A DNA stretch of 64,000 nucleotides from an uncultured Bacteroidales bacterium. GTDB taxonomy: Bacteria > Bacteroidota > Bacteroidia > Bacteroidales > Muribaculaceae. The position numbers were made by a program, and so were the translations under genes. The notes beneath the pieces were generated by a model. The model was not told the origin of the DNA and searched no databases. It saw nothing but the letters and a program-made list of their open reading frames with translations. Of this stretch, positions 8,967 to 20,008 are shown piece by piece; the first letter of the stretch is position 1, and each line of letters opens with the position of its first letter. The stretch is from assembly GCA_902785925.1 (NCBI GenBank), contig CADAAI010000007.1:30983-94982 (forward strand), in the 5' to 3' direction.

Positions 8967-11009
8967 ATGGTAACGCGTGAAATGTCTGAATCGATGGAAA
9001 ACATTGAGAAAGACCAAACTCTGAATGCTGAGACTGAGGCTGTTAATGCCCCAGAGACAGTTGAAAACAAATCTACTGAGGAAAAAGCCGAAGTAGCAGT
9101 TGAGAATCAAGTTGAGAACCAGGAAGTTACTCTCGAGGTTAAGGAAGCGCCGGTTGAGGAGCCTGAAGCTGAGGAACCTGAAGCTGAGGAACCTGAAGCT
9201 GAGGAACCTGAAGCTGAGGAACCTGAAGCTGAGGAACCTGAAGCTGAGGAACCTGTAGCCGAAGAGCCTGTTGCCGAGGAGCCTGCAGCCGAAGAGTTGG
9301 AGAAGGTGGATTATTCTTCTCTCGACAAGAGTCAGCTTGTGGCCGAACTTGAGAAACTGCTTGCTTTGCCGGTAGAAAGTGTTAAGGACCGAGTAGCTCA
9401 AATCAAGGCCGCCTTCTTTGCCCTGCGTAAGGAAGAAATAGCTGCCGAGAAAGCCGAGTTTGTTGCTGCAGGCAACGACGAGGCGGCATTTGCCGTTGTT
9501 GAAGATGATGTCGAGAAGAGAATAAAAGAGCTGCTGGGTGAGTTTAAAGAGAAGCGTGCCGAGTTTAACGCCGAACAAGACGCCGTTAAGCAAGAAAACC
9601 TTGAGAAGAAACTAAAAATCATCGAGGAGATAAACACTATATCTAAAGATACCGATAATATCAACCGTCAGTTCTCTCGCGTGCAGCAATTGCAGCAAGA
9701 GTTCAAGTCGATAGGCGAAGTTCCCTCAACAAGCACTACCGAGGTTTGGAAATCTTATCAGCAGGCTATCGAGAACTTCTACGACTTGCTCAAGATTAAC
9801 AAAGAACTTCGTGACTACGACTTTAAGAAAAACTTAGAAATTAAGCAGCAGTTATGCGAGGAGGCTGAGGCTCTTGATGAGGAGAACGATGTGATTGGCG
9901 CCTTCAAGAAATTGCAGGCACTGCACGACAAGTGGCGTGAGACAGGCCCTGTTGCCAAGGATATTCGCGAACAGCTCTGGGCTCGTTTCAAAGCTGCCTC
10001 ATCGGTTATCAACAAGAAGCATCAAGCTTTCTTTGAGGAGCGCAAAGCTAGTGAAAAGGAGAATGCCGACGCCAAGACCGCTCTGTGTGAGGCTATAGAG
10101 AAAATCGAGACCGAAGGCCTCAAGACCTATGCGGCATGGGAAGAGGTGACTAAGCAGATTATTGGTCTGCAGGAAGAGTGGAAGAAGCTGGGCTTTGCTT
10201 CGCGCAAGGTGAACACCGCATTGTTTACACGTTTCCGTAAGTCGTGCGATGAGTTCTTCGCTGCCAAAGCGGCTTTCTTCAAACAGATGAAGGAAGAACT
10301 TGCCGACAATCTAGCCAAGAAGACTGCTCTGTGCGAAAAGGCTGAAGCACTCAAGGAGTCGACCGAGTGGAAGGCCACAACCGATGCTCTCATTGCTCTT
10401 CAGAAGGAGTGGAAGACCATTGGTCCAGTAGTGAAGAAGCACAGCGACGCAGTGTGGAAGCGCTTCATTGGCGCTTGTGACTATTTCTTCGAGCAAAAGA
10501 AGAAACAGACGTCAAGCCAGCGTTCGGTAGAGCACGACAATCTCAAGGCCAAGAAAGAGGTTATTGCACAAATCAATGCCATTCTCAATGCCGAGGAAGA
10601 AGCCGAGGATGCACCTCAGCAGATTCGCGACTTGATGTCGAAGTGGCAGTCAATTGGCCATGTGCCCTACAAGGAGAAAGATAAAATCTATGCTCAATAT
10701 AAGGAGGCTATCGACAAGGCTTTTGAGAAGTTTGACATGAAAGCTGTGAGAGCACGCCTGACTAACTTTGAAAACTCGATTAGCCAGTCGGGCAGCGACA
10801 AGGTTTATCACGAGCGTGAGCGACTGGTTCGTGCCTATGAGCAGAAGTGTAACGAGCTCAAGACCTATGAGAACAATATGGGCTTCTTTACTGCACGTTC
10901 TAAGGATGGTAACACCATTGTTAAGGAGCTTGAGCGCAAGATCTCCAATCTCAAGGATGAGATAGCACTTCTTGAGCAGAAGATTAAAATTATTGACGAA
11001 AAAATTTAA
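8967..11009 (+). CDS. DUF349-domain protein with acidic tandem-repeat N-terminus
   Basis: A 680-residue cytoplasmic protein. Residues 1-63 are acidic and low-complexity; residues 64-108 are nine five-residue units of the type EEPEA/EEPVA, encoded by a 15-bp tandem repeat. From about 200 onward there are several DUF349 repeats, each about 70 residues with W-x-x-x-G-x-V/A-P patterns (KWRETGPVAKDIREQLWARF, EWKTIGPVVKKHSDAVWKRF, KWQSIGHVPYKEKDKIYAQY) and long charged helices; the C-terminus is a coiled coil. The molecular role of DUF349 proteins is not established to my knowledge. ATGs at 8982 and 8994 are alternative starts. The gene is alone between two hairpins. Family call is firm, function unknown. 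Confidence 0.9.
   Translation: MVTREMSESMENIEKDQTLNAETEAVNAPETVENKSTEEKAEVAVENQVENQEVTLEVKEAPVEEPEAEEPEAEEPEAEEPEAEEPEAEEPEAEEPVAEEPVAEEPAAEELEKVDYSSLDKSQLVAELEKLLALPVESVKDRVAQIKAAFFALRKEEIAAEKAEFVAAGNDEAAFAVVEDDVEKRIKELLGEFKEKRAEFNAEQDAVKQENLEKKLKIIEEINTISKDTDNINRQFSRVQQLQQEFKSIGEVPSTSTTEVWKSYQQAIENFYDLLKINKELRDYDFKKNLEIKQQLCEEAEALDEENDVIGAFKKLQALHDKWRETGPVAKDIREQLWARFKAASSVINKKHQAFFEERKASEKENADAKTALCEAIEKIETEGLKTYAAWEEVTKQIIGLQEEWKKLGFASRKVNTALFTRFRKSCDEFFAAKAAFFKQMKEELADNLAKKTALCEKAEALKESTEWKATTDALIALQKEWKTIGPVVKKHSDAVWKRFIGACDYFFEQKKKQTSSQRSVEHDNLKAKKEVIAQINAILNAEEEAEDAPQQIRDLMSKWQSIGHVPYKEKDKIYAQYKEAIDKAFEKFDMKAVRARLTNFENSISQSGSDKVYHERERLVRAYEQKCNELKTYENNMGFFTARSKDGNTIVKELERKISNLKDEIALLEQKIKIIDEKI
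9156..9290 (+). repeat. 15-bp coding tandem repeat (nine units) in the DUF349 gene
   Basis: Six near-identical units of GAGGAACCTGAAGCT run from 9156 to 9245, followed by three diverged units to 9290. The unit length is a multiple of three, so gain or loss of units keeps the frame and only changes the length of the EEPEA tract. Confidence 0.95.
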
Positions 11010-11022
11010 GCTAAACCATAAG

Positions 11023-11058
11023 CCATCCTCTGTGAGATTTGGGTCTCGCAGAGGATGG
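11023..11058 (+). terminator. Hairpin after the DUF349 gene
   Basis: A 15-bp stem with one G-U pair (11023-11037 with 11044-11058) and a six-base loop, 13 bases after the stop. There is no T-run after it, so it may stabilise the 3' end rather than terminate. It covers the TTG at 11039 that would give the longest frame of the next gene, arguing against that start. Confidence 0.55.
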
Positions 11059-11089
11059 ACTAACTTTAAACTCTAATCTTGCCGTGTTA

Positions 11090-12472
11090 TTGAAAAGTAG
11101 GGGCAGATATGGACATTTTATCCGTTGGATATTACTTGCCGTAGACTTTCTGGTACTCAATGCGTCATACATTGCTACGTGCTTGCTTACCGACATTGAC
11201 CATCAACCATTCTATGGCAAGCAGGTGTGGCTCATGCTCAACTTAGCGTACTTGGTAGTTGTGCTGGCACTTAACTCATTGCACGACAGACGCGTTGTGT
11301 ACATAGATAGGGTGCTTATGCTACTTGTCAAGTATATCATGCTCCATGCTGTGATATTCCTGATGCTTTTCTCCTTTGTTGACGAGGTTGTGTCATGGAA
11401 GACAATCCTGCTTTTCTATGTCATATTTACCTTGGCTTTGGCGGTGTGGTGGGTTGTGTCGCGCAAACTGCTCAAATGGTACCGTAGTAAGGGCTTCAAC
11501 TACAAGAAGATTGTGATAATAGGTGGTGGTACATCAGGCGCAGGAGTCAGGATGATGCAACAGCTTGAAGAAGACCAAGGATATGGTTATCATGTGGTGG
11601 GTTTCTTCAATGATGAGCCTGCCCCTGAGATACCAAACTATAGTGGTAACATTAGTGACCTTGAGCAATTTCTAGGAGAAAACTCCGTCGATGAGATATA
11701 TTGCGCAATTCCTGAGAATGACCGTCAAGAATTGCAGCACATAATCAACCTTGCCGAACGCAATGCCATCGACTTCTTTTACGTGCCTCAGTTCAGTAAG
11801 TATATTAACCGCCGATTCGAGATAGATACATTTGGTGCTGTTCCAGTGCTGTCGATTCACCCTCACCCATTGAACAATCCGTTCAATATGGCTATCAAGC
11901 GTGGTTTCGACTTGCTCGTATCGTCGATAGTCCTTTTGTTTTCGCCTCTTGTGTTCCTGCCTATTGCCATTGGTGTGAAGCTCTCTTCGCCAGGACCAGT
12001 GTTCTTCCGTCAGGAACGCACTGGTTACCGAGGCAAGTCTTTCCAGTGCCTCAAGTTCCGCTCGATGCGTGTTAATGATAAGAGCGACTCATTACAAGCC
12101 ACTAAAGACGATCCACGTAAGACCAAATTTGGCAACTTTATTCGCAAGACTAGCCTTGATGAATTGCCACAGTTTATCAATGTGTTTATGGGCGACATGT
12201 CGATTGTGGGCCCAAGACCTCACATGGTGCAACAAACCCAAGAGTACAGCGAGCTAATCGACAAGTACATGCTTCGTCACACTATCAAGCCTGGTATCAC
12301 CGGCTGGGCACAGGTAAATGGATTCCGTGGCCCCACCGATGAACTCTGGAAAATGGAGAAACGCGTAGAGCTTGATGTGTGGTATGCCGAGAACTGGAAC
12401 TTCATGCTCGACATCAAGATTATGCTCCTCACGGTGTTTAACGCTATGCGTGGTGAGCAAAATGCCCTTTGA
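11090..12472 (+). CDS. Polyprenyl-phosphate sugar-1-phosphate transferase (WcaJ-like)
   Basis: About 460 residues. N-terminal hydrophobic helices (about 10-130) are followed by a nucleotide-fold region (KIVIIGGGTSGAGV) and a C-terminal bacterial sugar transferase domain: a transmembrane/re-entrant helix (FDLLVSSIVLLFSPLVFLP), SSPGPVFFRQERTG, KFRSMR, TSLDELPQFINVFMGDMSIVGPRP and the final KPGITGWAQVNGFRG. Enzymes of this type move a hexose-1-phosphate from a UDP-sugar to undecaprenyl phosphate in the inner membrane, the first step of exopolysaccharide or O-antigen unit assembly. There is no usable ATG near the start; TTG at 11090 gives MKSRGRYGHF, a common N-terminus in the family, whereas TTG 11039 lies in a hairpin and GTG 11084 is also possible. 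Sugar specificity cannot be read. No other glycan genes adjoin it. Confidence 0.9.
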   Translation: MKSRGRYGHFIRWILLAVDFLVLNASYIATCLLTDIDHQPFYGKQVWLMLNLAYLVVVLALNSLHDRRVVYIDRVLMLLVKYIMLHAVIFLMLFSFVDEVVSWKTILLFYVIFTLALAVWWVVSRKLLKWYRSKGFNYKKIVIIGGGTSGAGVRMMQQLEEDQGYGYHVVGFFNDEPAPEIPNYSGNISDLEQFLGENSVDEIYCAIPENDRQELQHIINLAERNAIDFFYVPQFSKYINRRFEIDTFGAVPVLSIHPHPLNNPFNMAIKRGFDLLVSSIVLLFSPLVFLPIAIGVKLSSPGPVFFRQERTGYRGKSFQCLKFRSMRVNDKSDSLQATKDDPRKTKFGNFIRKTSLDELPQFINVFMGDMSIVGPRPHMVQQTQEYSELIDKYMLRHTIKPGITGWAQVNGFRGPTDELWKMEKRVELDVWYAENWNFMLDIKIMLLTVFNAMRGEQNAL

Positions 12473-12499
12473 GCCTAGAGTGATTTGAAAACGCATAAT

Positions 12500-12529
12500 A
12501 AAAGGCAGAACTATAACGTTCTGCCTTTT
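12500..12529. terminator. Bidirectional terminator between the sugar transferase and htpG
   Basis: A perfect 12-bp stem (12500-12511 with 12518-12529) with a six-base loop, A-rich on one side and T-rich on the other, lying between two convergent genes. Confidence 0.92.
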
Positions 12530-12558
12530 GTCGTTTTTAGTGTTATTGTGACTTGCTG

Positions 12559-14604
12559 TTATAGCAGGTCGACTGAGCGTTTCAGGAAGTTGTTCAAAGC
12601 CTCACCTTTGAGCAGACCGTTACCCAAGAGGGCAATGTCGATGAGTTGCTTAACGGTGTCTTGGCCAGCGGCATAGTTAGAGACTATTTCCTCTTTCTTG
12701 TCGCGCAGGGCTTGAGCCTTGTCCTCATTCTTTTTAAGGTCGTCCTTCTTGTCATCGGGCACACCCTTGTTGTCCTTGTCAAGGTCGCGAATGGCCTTGA
12801 TAACGGCATTTGTTGCCGCGAGTTCATCGTCGATGGGCTTGAGCTCATCTTTCACTGCTGCTACTGCTTGGTCAACAACTTTCTTGATGACAGGGTGGCT
12901 AGTGTTGAGCGTGAAGTTATAAGCATCGGGGAACTCACCGTAGAAACTCATGCCTGGCTGGAACACTGCCATATCTTTCATGCGTCGCATGTACTCACTT
13001 TGAGTGATTACAACAGGCTGAGCGTCGGGTGCCATTGCAGCATAAGTTACCATGAATTCGCTCTTTTCGATTGCGGGAATCTGCGACTTGAATAGGGTAG
13101 TGGCAATCTCGCGTTCCTCGGTAGTGAGTTCCGAGTCTTTGGCGTCCTCTTTTCGCACTAGATTATCTACAACATCGCTATCGACACGCACAAAGCGTGA
13201 CTTCTCGTTCATTTGCTCCAGCAACCCAACGAATGGAATGTCGAGTTGGCCATCCATAAGTAGCACATCGTAGCCCTTATCTTGAGCGGCTTTGATGTAA
13301 GTGTACTGTGCTGTCTTGTCGGTTGCATAGAGATAGATGAGGTTGTCGTCCTTGTCGGTCTGGTTGCCCTTGATGAGGTCGCGATACTCGTCAAATTTGA
13401 AGAACTTGCCGTCGGTGTTCTGCAGGAGAGCAAACTTGGCAGCAGCATCTTTGAACTTCTCGTCGCTGAGCATGCCATACTCAATGAAAATCTTAATGTC
13501 GTTCCATTTCTCCTCAAATGCCTTGGCATCGGTCTTAGCAATTTCTTCGAGTCGGCTTGCCACTTTCTTGGTGATGTAAGACGAAATCTTCTTTACGTTG
13601 CGGTCGGCCTGTAGATAGGAACGTGACACGTTCAATGGAATGTCAGGACTGTCGATGACACCTTGCAGAAGCATCATGAACTCAGGCACGACACCCTCAA
13701 CACTATCGGTCACGAACACCTGATTGCAATAGAGTTGGATGCGGTCCTTGCGAATATCGAGATTGTTCTTGATCTTTGGGAAATAGAGGATTCCTGTCAA
13801 GGTGAATGGATAGTCCACATTCAGGTGAATCCAGAATAATGGATCGTCCTGGGCTGGCTGAATGGCATGATAGAACTTGATGTAGTCCTCATCCTTGAGG
13901 TCGGTGGGTTTGCGTGACCACAGGGGCTCGATGTCGTTGATAACCTTGTCCTTATCAGTATCAACATACTTGCCGTCCTTCCACTCCTGCTCCTTGCCAA
14001 AAACAACTGGTACTGGCATGAATTTACAGTACTTGTTGAGCAGAGTGTTGATGCGTGATTGCTCAAGAAACTCCTTCTCATCGTCGTCGATGTAGAGCAC
14101 GATGTCGGTGCCTCGCTCAGCCTTGTCGCATTCGGTCATGTCAAACTCGGGCGAGCCGTCACAGCTCCAGAGGACCGGTTTTGCGCCATCCTCCCAAGAG
14201 AGTGTGCGAATTTCCACTTTCTTAGCTACCATGAAGGCTGAGTAGAAACCCAGACCAAAGTGACCAATGATTGCATTGGCATTGTCTTTATACTTGTTGA
14301 GGAAGTCCTCAGCACCAGAGAAGGCGATTTGGTTGATGTATTTATCAACATCTTGCTCGGTCATTCCTATTCCGTGGTCGCTCACGGTGAGAGTACCAGC
14401 CTCTTTGTCGATAGTGACACTAACCTTCAGTCCTTCAGTTTCGCCTTTAAAGTCGCCTGCTGTAGCGAGGGTTTTAAGTTTTTGTGTTGCATCTACTGCA
14501 TTTGAAATCAGCTCACGCAAGAATATCTCGTGATCGCTGTACAAGAATTTTTTAATAACGGGGAAAATGTTGTTAGTAGTTACCCCAATTGAACCTTTTG
14601 CCAT
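12559..14604 (-). CDS. htpG: Hsp90-family molecular chaperone HtpG
   Basis: A 681-residue full-length bacterial Hsp90. The N-terminal GHKL ATPase domain is intact: ELISNAVDA (Mg/ATP-binding Asn), SDHGIGMT, GHFGLGFYSAFMV. The middle domain carries the conserved NVSRSYLQ motif with its ATP-contacting arginine region, and the C-terminal part is the dimerisation domain. The middle/C-terminal junction has the charged linker DKDNKGVPDDKKDDLKKNEDK within the last 100 residues, which is lineage-specific rather than the eukaryotic linker. It is an ATP-dependent cytoplasmic chaperone, normally a heat-shock gene. No standard TAnnTTTG box is visible directly upstream of the ATG at 14604, so another sigma factor may read it. 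It lies downstream of the Clp ATPase gene on the same strand but a terminator separates them. Confidence 0.97.
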   Translation of the reverse strand: MAKGSIGVTTNNIFPVIKKFLYSDHEIFLRELISNAVDATQKLKTLATAGDFKGETEGLKVSVTIDKEAGTLTVSDHGIGMTEQDVDKYINQIAFSGAEDFLNKYKDNANAIIGHFGLGFYSAFMVAKKVEIRTLSWEDGAKPVLWSCDGSPEFDMTECDKAERGTDIVLYIDDDEKEFLEQSRINTLLNKYCKFMPVPVVFGKEQEWKDGKYVDTDKDKVINDIEPLWSRKPTDLKDEDYIKFYHAIQPAQDDPLFWIHLNVDYPFTLTGILYFPKIKNNLDIRKDRIQLYCNQVFVTDSVEGVVPEFMMLLQGVIDSPDIPLNVSRSYLQADRNVKKISSYITKKVASRLEEIAKTDAKAFEEKWNDIKIFIEYGMLSDEKFKDAAAKFALLQNTDGKFFKFDEYRDLIKGNQTDKDDNLIYLYATDKTAQYTYIKAAQDKGYDVLLMDGQLDIPFVGLLEQMNEKSRFVRVDSDVVDNLVRKEDAKDSELTTEEREIATTLFKSQIPAIEKSEFMVTYAAMAPDAQPVVITQSEYMRRMKDMAVFQPGMSFYGEFPDAYNFTLNTSHPVIKKVVDQAVAAVKDELKPIDDELAATNAVIKAIRDLDKDNKGVPDDKKDDLKKNEDKAQALRDKKEEIVSNYAAGQDTVKQLIDIALLGNGLLKGEALNNFLKRSVDLL

Positions 14605-14651
14605 AATATATATTATTTTAGTTGTTTATTCTTTCACGATATTATGCAATA

Positions 14652-14682
14652 AAAATGCCACACAGCAAGTGTGTGACATTTT
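14652..14682 (-). terminator. Terminator of the Clp ATPase gene
   Basis: A 13-bp stem (14652-14664 with 14670-14682) with one position that is G-U on the minus-strand RNA, followed on the minus strand by TTTTT. It lies 23 bases after the Clp stop codon. Confidence 0.8.
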
Positions 14683-14704
14683 GATTATTGGTGGTGAAAA
14701 ATTG

Positions 14705-16855
14705 TCACTTGTTAATTGTGGCGACAATCTCTCCGTCTTTTACGTCAATGGTGATGGTTGCGTTGTTCATGTCCTCATGCTTGAGCAGGAGCTCTGACAT
14801 TGGGTCCTCGATGTGCGACTGGATTGCTCGCTTGAGTGGTCGTGCTCCATATTGGATGTCGAAACCTGCGTCGGCGACAAATTGCTTTGCGGCATCGGTG
14901 ATGACTAGTTCGTGTCCAAGTTCGTGCACTCGGTCGTAGAACATCTCCAATTCAATATCCACAATCTTGAGGATGTCGTCCTTATTAAGACTAGAGAAGG
15001 TGATGATGTCGTCAACGCGGTTTAGGAACTCCGGTGAGAAGCTGCGGTTTAGAGCCTTGCGAATAACTGAGTCGGAGCGCTCTTTAGTTAGCTCTTGAGT
15101 GTTGAAGCCCACACCAGCTCCAAAGTCTTTGAGTTCGCGGGTGCCAATGTTGGACGTCATTATAATAATGGTGTTTTTGAAATCTACCTTGCGACCCAGG
15201 CTGTCGGTCAATGCCCCCTCGTCAAGCACTTGCAGCATCATGTTGAACACATCGGGATGTGCCTTCTCAATCTCGTCGAGCAACACAACCGAGTAGGGGT
15301 GACGACGCACCTTTTCGGTTAGCTGTCCACCTTCCTCATATCCAACGTAGCCCGGAGGGGCACCTACCAGTCGTGACACATTGAATTTTTCCATATATTC
15401 GCTCATATCGATGCGGATAAGGGCATCGGGAGAGTTAAATAGGAACTCCGCAAGTCGCTTGGCAAGAAGGGTCTTGCCCACACCTGTGGGACCAAGGAAC
15501 ATGAACGAACCAATGGGACGGTTAGGGTCTTTCAGGCCCACGCGGTTGCGTCGAATTGCTTTGGCAATTTTATCGATAGCTTCATCCTGACCAATGATTT
15601 TTGCCTTCAGTTCGTCGTTCATGCCCAGCAGCCTAATTCCTTCGCTCTGTGCGATTCGCTGAACGGGCACTCCAGTCATCATTGCAACTACTTGAGCAAT
15701 GTCGTTTTCGTCGACAGTCTCGCGTTTCTTGTCGAGTTCGGCTTCCCAACGCTCCTTGAAATCTTGAAGTTCAAGTTTAAGCTTCTCTTGGCGATCGCGA
15801 TAGTTGGCTGCGCTCTCAAAATTCTGTGCTTGAACTGCCTTTAGCTTATTCTCCTGTGCTTCGGCTATTTGTGCCTCAAGTTCTTCGATTTCTTTAGGTG
15901 TTTCAACCTTTGATATGTGAACACGTGAACCGGCCTCGTCCATTGCATCAATGGCCTTGTCGGGAAATGCTCGATCGCTGATGTAGCGGTCGGTAAGAGT
16001 CACACAAGCTCTGATGGCCTCGGGAGTGTAGATTACACCGTGGTGCTTCTCATAGGCTTCCTTGATATTGTTTAGAATCTCGATAGTTTCTTCGGCAGTT
16101 GAGGCGTCGACAATCACCTTCTGGAAACGGCGCTCAAGTGCACCGTCCTTCTCGATATTCTTGCGATACTCGTCGAGAGTGGTTGCTCCAATGCATTGCA
16201 CTTCTCCTCGTGCAAGTGCCGGCTTGAGCAGGTTGGCAGCATCCATTGTTCCGCTAGCGTTACCAGCACCTACGATAGTGTGAATCTCGTCGATAAAAAG
16301 AATCACGTCGTCGCTTTTTGATGCCTCGTCGATAATTGCTTTGATGCGTTCCTCAAATTGTCCACGATATTTGGTCCCCGCAACAACCGATGCCATGTCG
16401 AGCGCTACAATGCGTTTTTCCAGAAGGCTTCGTGCCACTTTGCGCTGCACGATGCGTTGTGCAAGTCCTTCAACGATAGCCGACTTGCCTACTCCTGGCT
16501 CGCCAATGAGAACAGGATTGTTTTTCTTGCGGCGGCTCAAAATTTGAGCCAGTCGTTCAATTTCACGTTCACGTCCCACCACAGGGTCAAGGTCGCCAGC
16601 TGCTGCTTGGCGAGTAATGTCCTTACCATATTTATCGATGGTCGGTGTCGCGTTGTCATTTTTTGTGACATTTCGTCGTTGTGTACGCTTCTCTCCGCCA
16701 CTCGTTTGGGCTCCGGCGCTGCCCATATCGTCTTCGATGTCATCGTCTTCCTCATCACTGGTGAAGTCAACGCCGTCGACAATAGGCATAGCCAACTCGT
16801 CGATGAGTGTCATCAACTCTATGTCGTTTAGTATGTTTATTGGTTGTCTTTTCAT
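14705..16855 (-). CDS. Clp ATPase (ClpC-like) lacking the N-terminal Clp repeat domain
   Basis: From the ATG at 16855 the product is 716 residues with two AAA+ modules: Walker A GEPGVGKS and [10 protein letters not shown] in the first, GPTGVGKT and [11 protein letters not shown] in the second, and a UVR-like middle segment ([20 protein letters not shown]) typical of ClpC. It should unfold proteins for a ClpP partner. The usual N-terminal Clp repeat domain (about 150 residues, adaptor/substrate binding) is absent; only about 90 residues, partly acidic ([14 protein letters not shown]), precede the first AAA module. The ATG at 16855 is preferred because the bases before it are A-rich, as usual in this phylum. 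However, the frame stays open through an upstream 9-bp minisatellite to an ATG at 17071, which would add 72 residues, mostly SQA/SQV repeats. A promoter at 17116-17146 places that repeat inside the transcript in either case. Confidence 0.93.
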   Translation of the reverse strand: MKRQPINILNDIELMTLIDELAMPIVDGVDFTSDEEDDDIEDDMGSAGAQTSGGEKRTQRRNVTKNDNATPTIDKYGKDITRQAAAGDLDPVVGREREIERLAQILSRRKKNNPVLIGEPGVGKSAIVEGLAQRIVQRKVARSLLEKRIVALDMASVVAGTKYRGQFEERIKAIIDEASKSDDVILFIDEIHTIVGAGNASGTMDAANLLKPALARGEVQCIGATTLDEYRKNIEKDGALERRFQKVIVDASTAEETIEILNNIKEAYEKHHGVIYTPEAIRACVTLTDRYISDRAFPDKAIDAMDEAGSRVHISKVETPKEIEELEAQIAEAQENKLKAVQAQNFESAANYRDRQEKLKLELQDFKERWEAELDKKRETVDENDIAQVVAMMTGVPVQRIAQSEGIRLLGMNDELKAKIIGQDEAIDKIAKAIRRNRVGLKDPNRPIGSFMFLGPTGVGKTLLAKRLAEFLFNSPDALIRIDMSEYMEKFNVSRLVGAPPGYVGYEEGGQLTEKVRRHPYSVVLLDEIEKAHPDVFNMMLQVLDEGALTDSLGRKVDFKNTIIIMTSNIGTRELKDFGAGVGFNTQELTKERSDSVIRKALNRSFSPEFLNRVDDIITFSSLNKDDILKIVDIELEMFYDRVHELGHELVITDAAKQFVADAGFDIQYGARPLKRAIQSHIEDPMSELLLKHEDMNNATITIDVKDGEIVATINK

Positions 16856-16883
16856 TCTTTTGTGCTTTAATATGTGAATAATG

Positions 16884-17174
<291 letters not shown>

Positions 17175-17214
17175 TTATAAGTTCAAAAAAAACAAAAATT
17201 AAGGTGTGAAGTTG

Positions 17215-17245
17215 TTGGTTATTTGTGTGAAATGTATTATCTTTG
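17215..17245 (+). promoter_or_regulatory. Promoter of gyrA
   Basis: TTG (17215-17217), 20-base spacer, TATCTTTG (17238-17245). It implies a leader of about 90 nt before the gyrA ATG at 17342; I see no strong hairpin in that leader. Confidence 0.75.
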
Positions 17246-17341
17246 TAGGTTAATTTTAATGTTTCGGCGTGACTGTGATGATTGAGGCAACATTTAGCTG
17301 GATTTGCAGTTCGCCACAGGTAAAATTTTAAAAAATAAGAG

Positions 17342-19918
17342 ATGAATAACGATCGAATTATTGAGATCAATATCGAAAACGAGATGAAAACCAGTTACAT
17401 CGATTATTCGATGTCGGTTATTGTGTCTCGCGCCCTGCCCGACGTGCGTGATGGCTTTAAGCCTGTGCACCGCAGGGTTCTTTTCGGTATGGAAAAACTT
17501 GGAAACTTTTCCAACGCTCCCTACAAGAAGAGCGCGCGCATCGTGGGTGATGTGCTTGGTAAATACCACCCCCACGGTGACTCGTCGGTCTACTTGGCTA
17601 TGGTACGTCTTGCCCAGGACTGGGCGATGCGTTATCCACTTGTAGACGGTCAGGGAAACTTTGGCTCGGTTGACGGTGACAGCCCTGCTGCTATGCGTTA
17701 TACTGAGGCCCGCCTTGCTAAGATGGGTGAGGAGATGATGCGCGACATGGACAAAGACACAGTTAACTTTGTTCCAAACTTTGACAACACCCTTGATGAA
17801 CCTGAGGTGTTGCCAACCCGATTCCCTAACCTGCTTGTAAATGGAGGTTCGGGTATTGCGGTAGGTATGGCGACCAATATGGCTCCCCACAACCTTACCG
17901 AGTCGATTAATGCGTGCCTTGCGATGCTTGAAAATCCAGACATCGACACCGATGGCTTGATGAAATACATCATAGCCCCCGATTTCCCGACAGGAGGTAT
18001 AATCCATGGTTATCAGGGTGTACGTGATGCGTTTGAGACTGGTAAGGGCCGTATTGTAATACGTTCGAAGGCTGAAATTGAGACCGAGAATGGTCATGAC
18101 AAGATTGTAGTGACCGAGATTCCTTACAACGTTAACAAGCGTGAGCTCATTGAGAACATTGCTGGCTTGGTTGAGGACAAACGCATTGATGGCATCTCGA
18201 ACATCAACGACGAGAGTGACCGTCATGGCATGCGCATAGTTATTGATGTGAAGAAGGATTTCAATGCCAATGTGCTGCTCAACAAGCTTTACAAGATGAC
18301 TGAGCTGCAGTCATCGTTCAGTGTGAACAATGTATGTCTTGTTAAGGGACGTCCACAGACCGTTACCCTAAAAGACATGATACAATACTTCCTTGAGCAC
18401 CGCCATGAGGTTGTTATTCGTCGCACTGAGTTTGAGCTCAAGAAAGCCAAGGAGCGTGCACACATTCTTGAGGGTTTGATTATTGCTAGTGACAATATTG
18501 ATGAGGTAATCCACATCATCCGTAGCAGCAAGACTACCGACGAGGCACGTCAGCGCTTGGGCGAGCGCTTTAATCTTGATGACATTCAAACTCGTGCGAT
18601 TGTCGAGATGCGTCTGCGTCAGCTCACCAACCTTGAGCAGGACAAGCTCCATGCCGAGATGGAAGAGTTGTTAAAGACCATACAGCACCTCGAGGACATT
18701 TTGACCAATCCCGACGTGTGCCGCAAGGTTATAGAGGACGAACTCATTGAAGTACGCGACAAGTTCGGTGATGAGCGCCGCACCCAAATCGAGTATTCAG
18801 CCGAGGAGATGAATGCCGAGGACTTCTATCCCGACGACCCAATGATTATCACCATATCACACTTTGGTTACATCAAGCGCACACCATTGAGTGAGTATCG
18901 CACTCAGAACCGTGGTGGCGTGGGTGCCAAGGGTAGTGCAACGCGCGATGAGGACTTCATTGAGTACATCTATGAGGCTACCAACCATAACTATATGCTG
19001 TTCTTCACTGCATTGGGCCGTTGCTACTGGTTGCGCGTATTTGAAATTCCTGAGGGAGCTAAGAACTCTAAGGGTCGCGCCATCCAGAACTTGCTTAATC
19101 TGGGTCCTGAGAATCGCATCTATGCCTTTATCCGCGCTACAAAACTTAAAGATCCCGAATATAATGAGAATCACTATATCGTATTTGGTACTAAGAACGG
19201 TATAGTTAAGCGCACACGCTTGTCTGAATTCTCACGTCCACGTGTTAACGGCGTGAACGCCCTTAATATTCGTGAGGACGACCAGCTCATTGGTGCGGTG
19301 CTCACCGAGGGTGACAGCGAGATTGTACTTGCCAATCGCAACGGCCGTGCAATCCGATTCTCGGAAACTAAGGTAAGAGCAATGGGTAGGACAGCTACTG
19401 GCGTTAAGGGTATGACCCTTGACGGCGGCGACGATGCTGTAGTAGGCATGATTTGCATGCGTGCCACTGCTCAAGATGATGTTCTTGTTCTCTCGGAGCA
19501 GGGAATGGGTAAACGCTCTAAACTCGAAGACTACCGTGTTACCAATCGTGGAGCCAAGGGTGTGAAGACAATTAACATCACTGAGAAAACTGGCAAGCTT
19601 ATTGCTATACGCAATGTAAACGACAGCAATGACATCGTCATCATCAACAAGTCGGGTATCACCATTCGCCTAAAGGTTGCCGATCTGCGAGTACAAGGCC
19701 GTAACACTCAAGGTGTAAGGCTTATCAACTTGGAGAAGAAGAGCGATGAGATAGCCTCGGTTTGCAAGGTCGACACTGATCCAGAAAAGATTGAGGAATA
19801 CATTCCCGAAGGTGAGGGACTTCAGCAGGATTTAGAGTTTGACGAGGTTAATGAATCTCAAGAACCACAAGAAAATGCTGAGGGTCAATTAAACGAAAGC
19901 GACGATTCTCAGTCTTAA
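17342..19918 (+). CDS. gyrA: DNA gyrase subunit A
   Basis: An 858-residue type II topoisomerase A subunit. The breakage-reunion domain shows [17 protein letters not shown], the quinolone-region [17 protein letters not shown] and the catalytic tyrosine in RYTEARL; the C-terminal half has six GyrA beta-propeller blades, including the GyrA-box-like NRGGVGAKG region and [10 protein letters not shown]. The tail (about 40 residues, acidic, E/D/S/Q-rich) is typical of gyrase. Together with GyrB it introduces negative supercoils. At the position equivalent to E. coli Asp87 there is Leu, which I believe is often non-acidic in Bacteroidetes; Ser83 is retained, so no quinolone-resistance mutation is evident. 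The gene is divergent from the Clp ATPase and has its own promoter. Confidence 0.98.
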   Translation: MNNDRIIEINIENEMKTSYIDYSMSVIVSRALPDVRDGFKPVHRRVLFGMEKLGNFSNAPYKKSARIVGDVLGKYHPHGDSSVYLAMVRLAQDWAMRYPLVDGQGNFGSVDGDSPAAMRYTEARLAKMGEEMMRDMDKDTVNFVPNFDNTLDEPEVLPTRFPNLLVNGGSGIAVGMATNMAPHNLTESINACLAMLENPDIDTDGLMKYIIAPDFPTGGIIHGYQGVRDAFETGKGRIVIRSKAEIETENGHDKIVVTEIPYNVNKRELIENIAGLVEDKRIDGISNINDESDRHGMRIVIDVKKDFNANVLLNKLYKMTELQSSFSVNNVCLVKGRPQTVTLKDMIQYFLEHRHEVVIRRTEFELKKAKERAHILEGLIIASDNIDEVIHIIRSSKTTDEARQRLGERFNLDDIQTRAIVEMRLRQLTNLEQDKLHAEMEELLKTIQHLEDILTNPDVCRKVIEDELIEVRDKFGDERRTQIEYSAEEMNAEDFYPDDPMIITISHFGYIKRTPLSEYRTQNRGGVGAKGSATRDEDFIEYIYEATNHNYMLFFTALGRCYWLRVFEIPEGAKNSKGRAIQNLLNLGPENRIYAFIRATKLKDPEYNENHYIVFGTKNGIVKRTRLSEFSRPRVNGVNALNIREDDQLIGAVLTEGDSEIVLANRNGRAIRFSETKVRAMGRTATGVKGMTLDGGDDAVVGMICMRATAQDDVLVLSEQGMGKRSKLEDYRVTNRGAKGVKTINITEKTGKLIAIRNVNDSNDIVIINKSGITIRLKVADLRVQGRNTQGVRLINLEKKSDEIASVCKVDTDPEKIEEYIPEGEGLQQDLEFDEVNESQEPQENAEGQLNESDDSQS

Positions 19919-20008
19919 GACCAAAAAGGCAGATTGCCCATTGATAAAGAGAAATAACAATTTATCGTGATAATAATTTAAATTAGTAACAATAAACATT
20001 TCTTTATT

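Noticed and set aside
8949..9593. Minus-strand frame with RFLSF repeats
   Set aside because: Antisense shadow of the EEPEA repeat of the DUF349 gene.
17560..17620. Quinolone-resistance change in gyrA (Leu at the Asp87 position)
   Set aside because: I believe non-acidic residues at this position are usual in Bacteroidetes, and Ser83 is intact.
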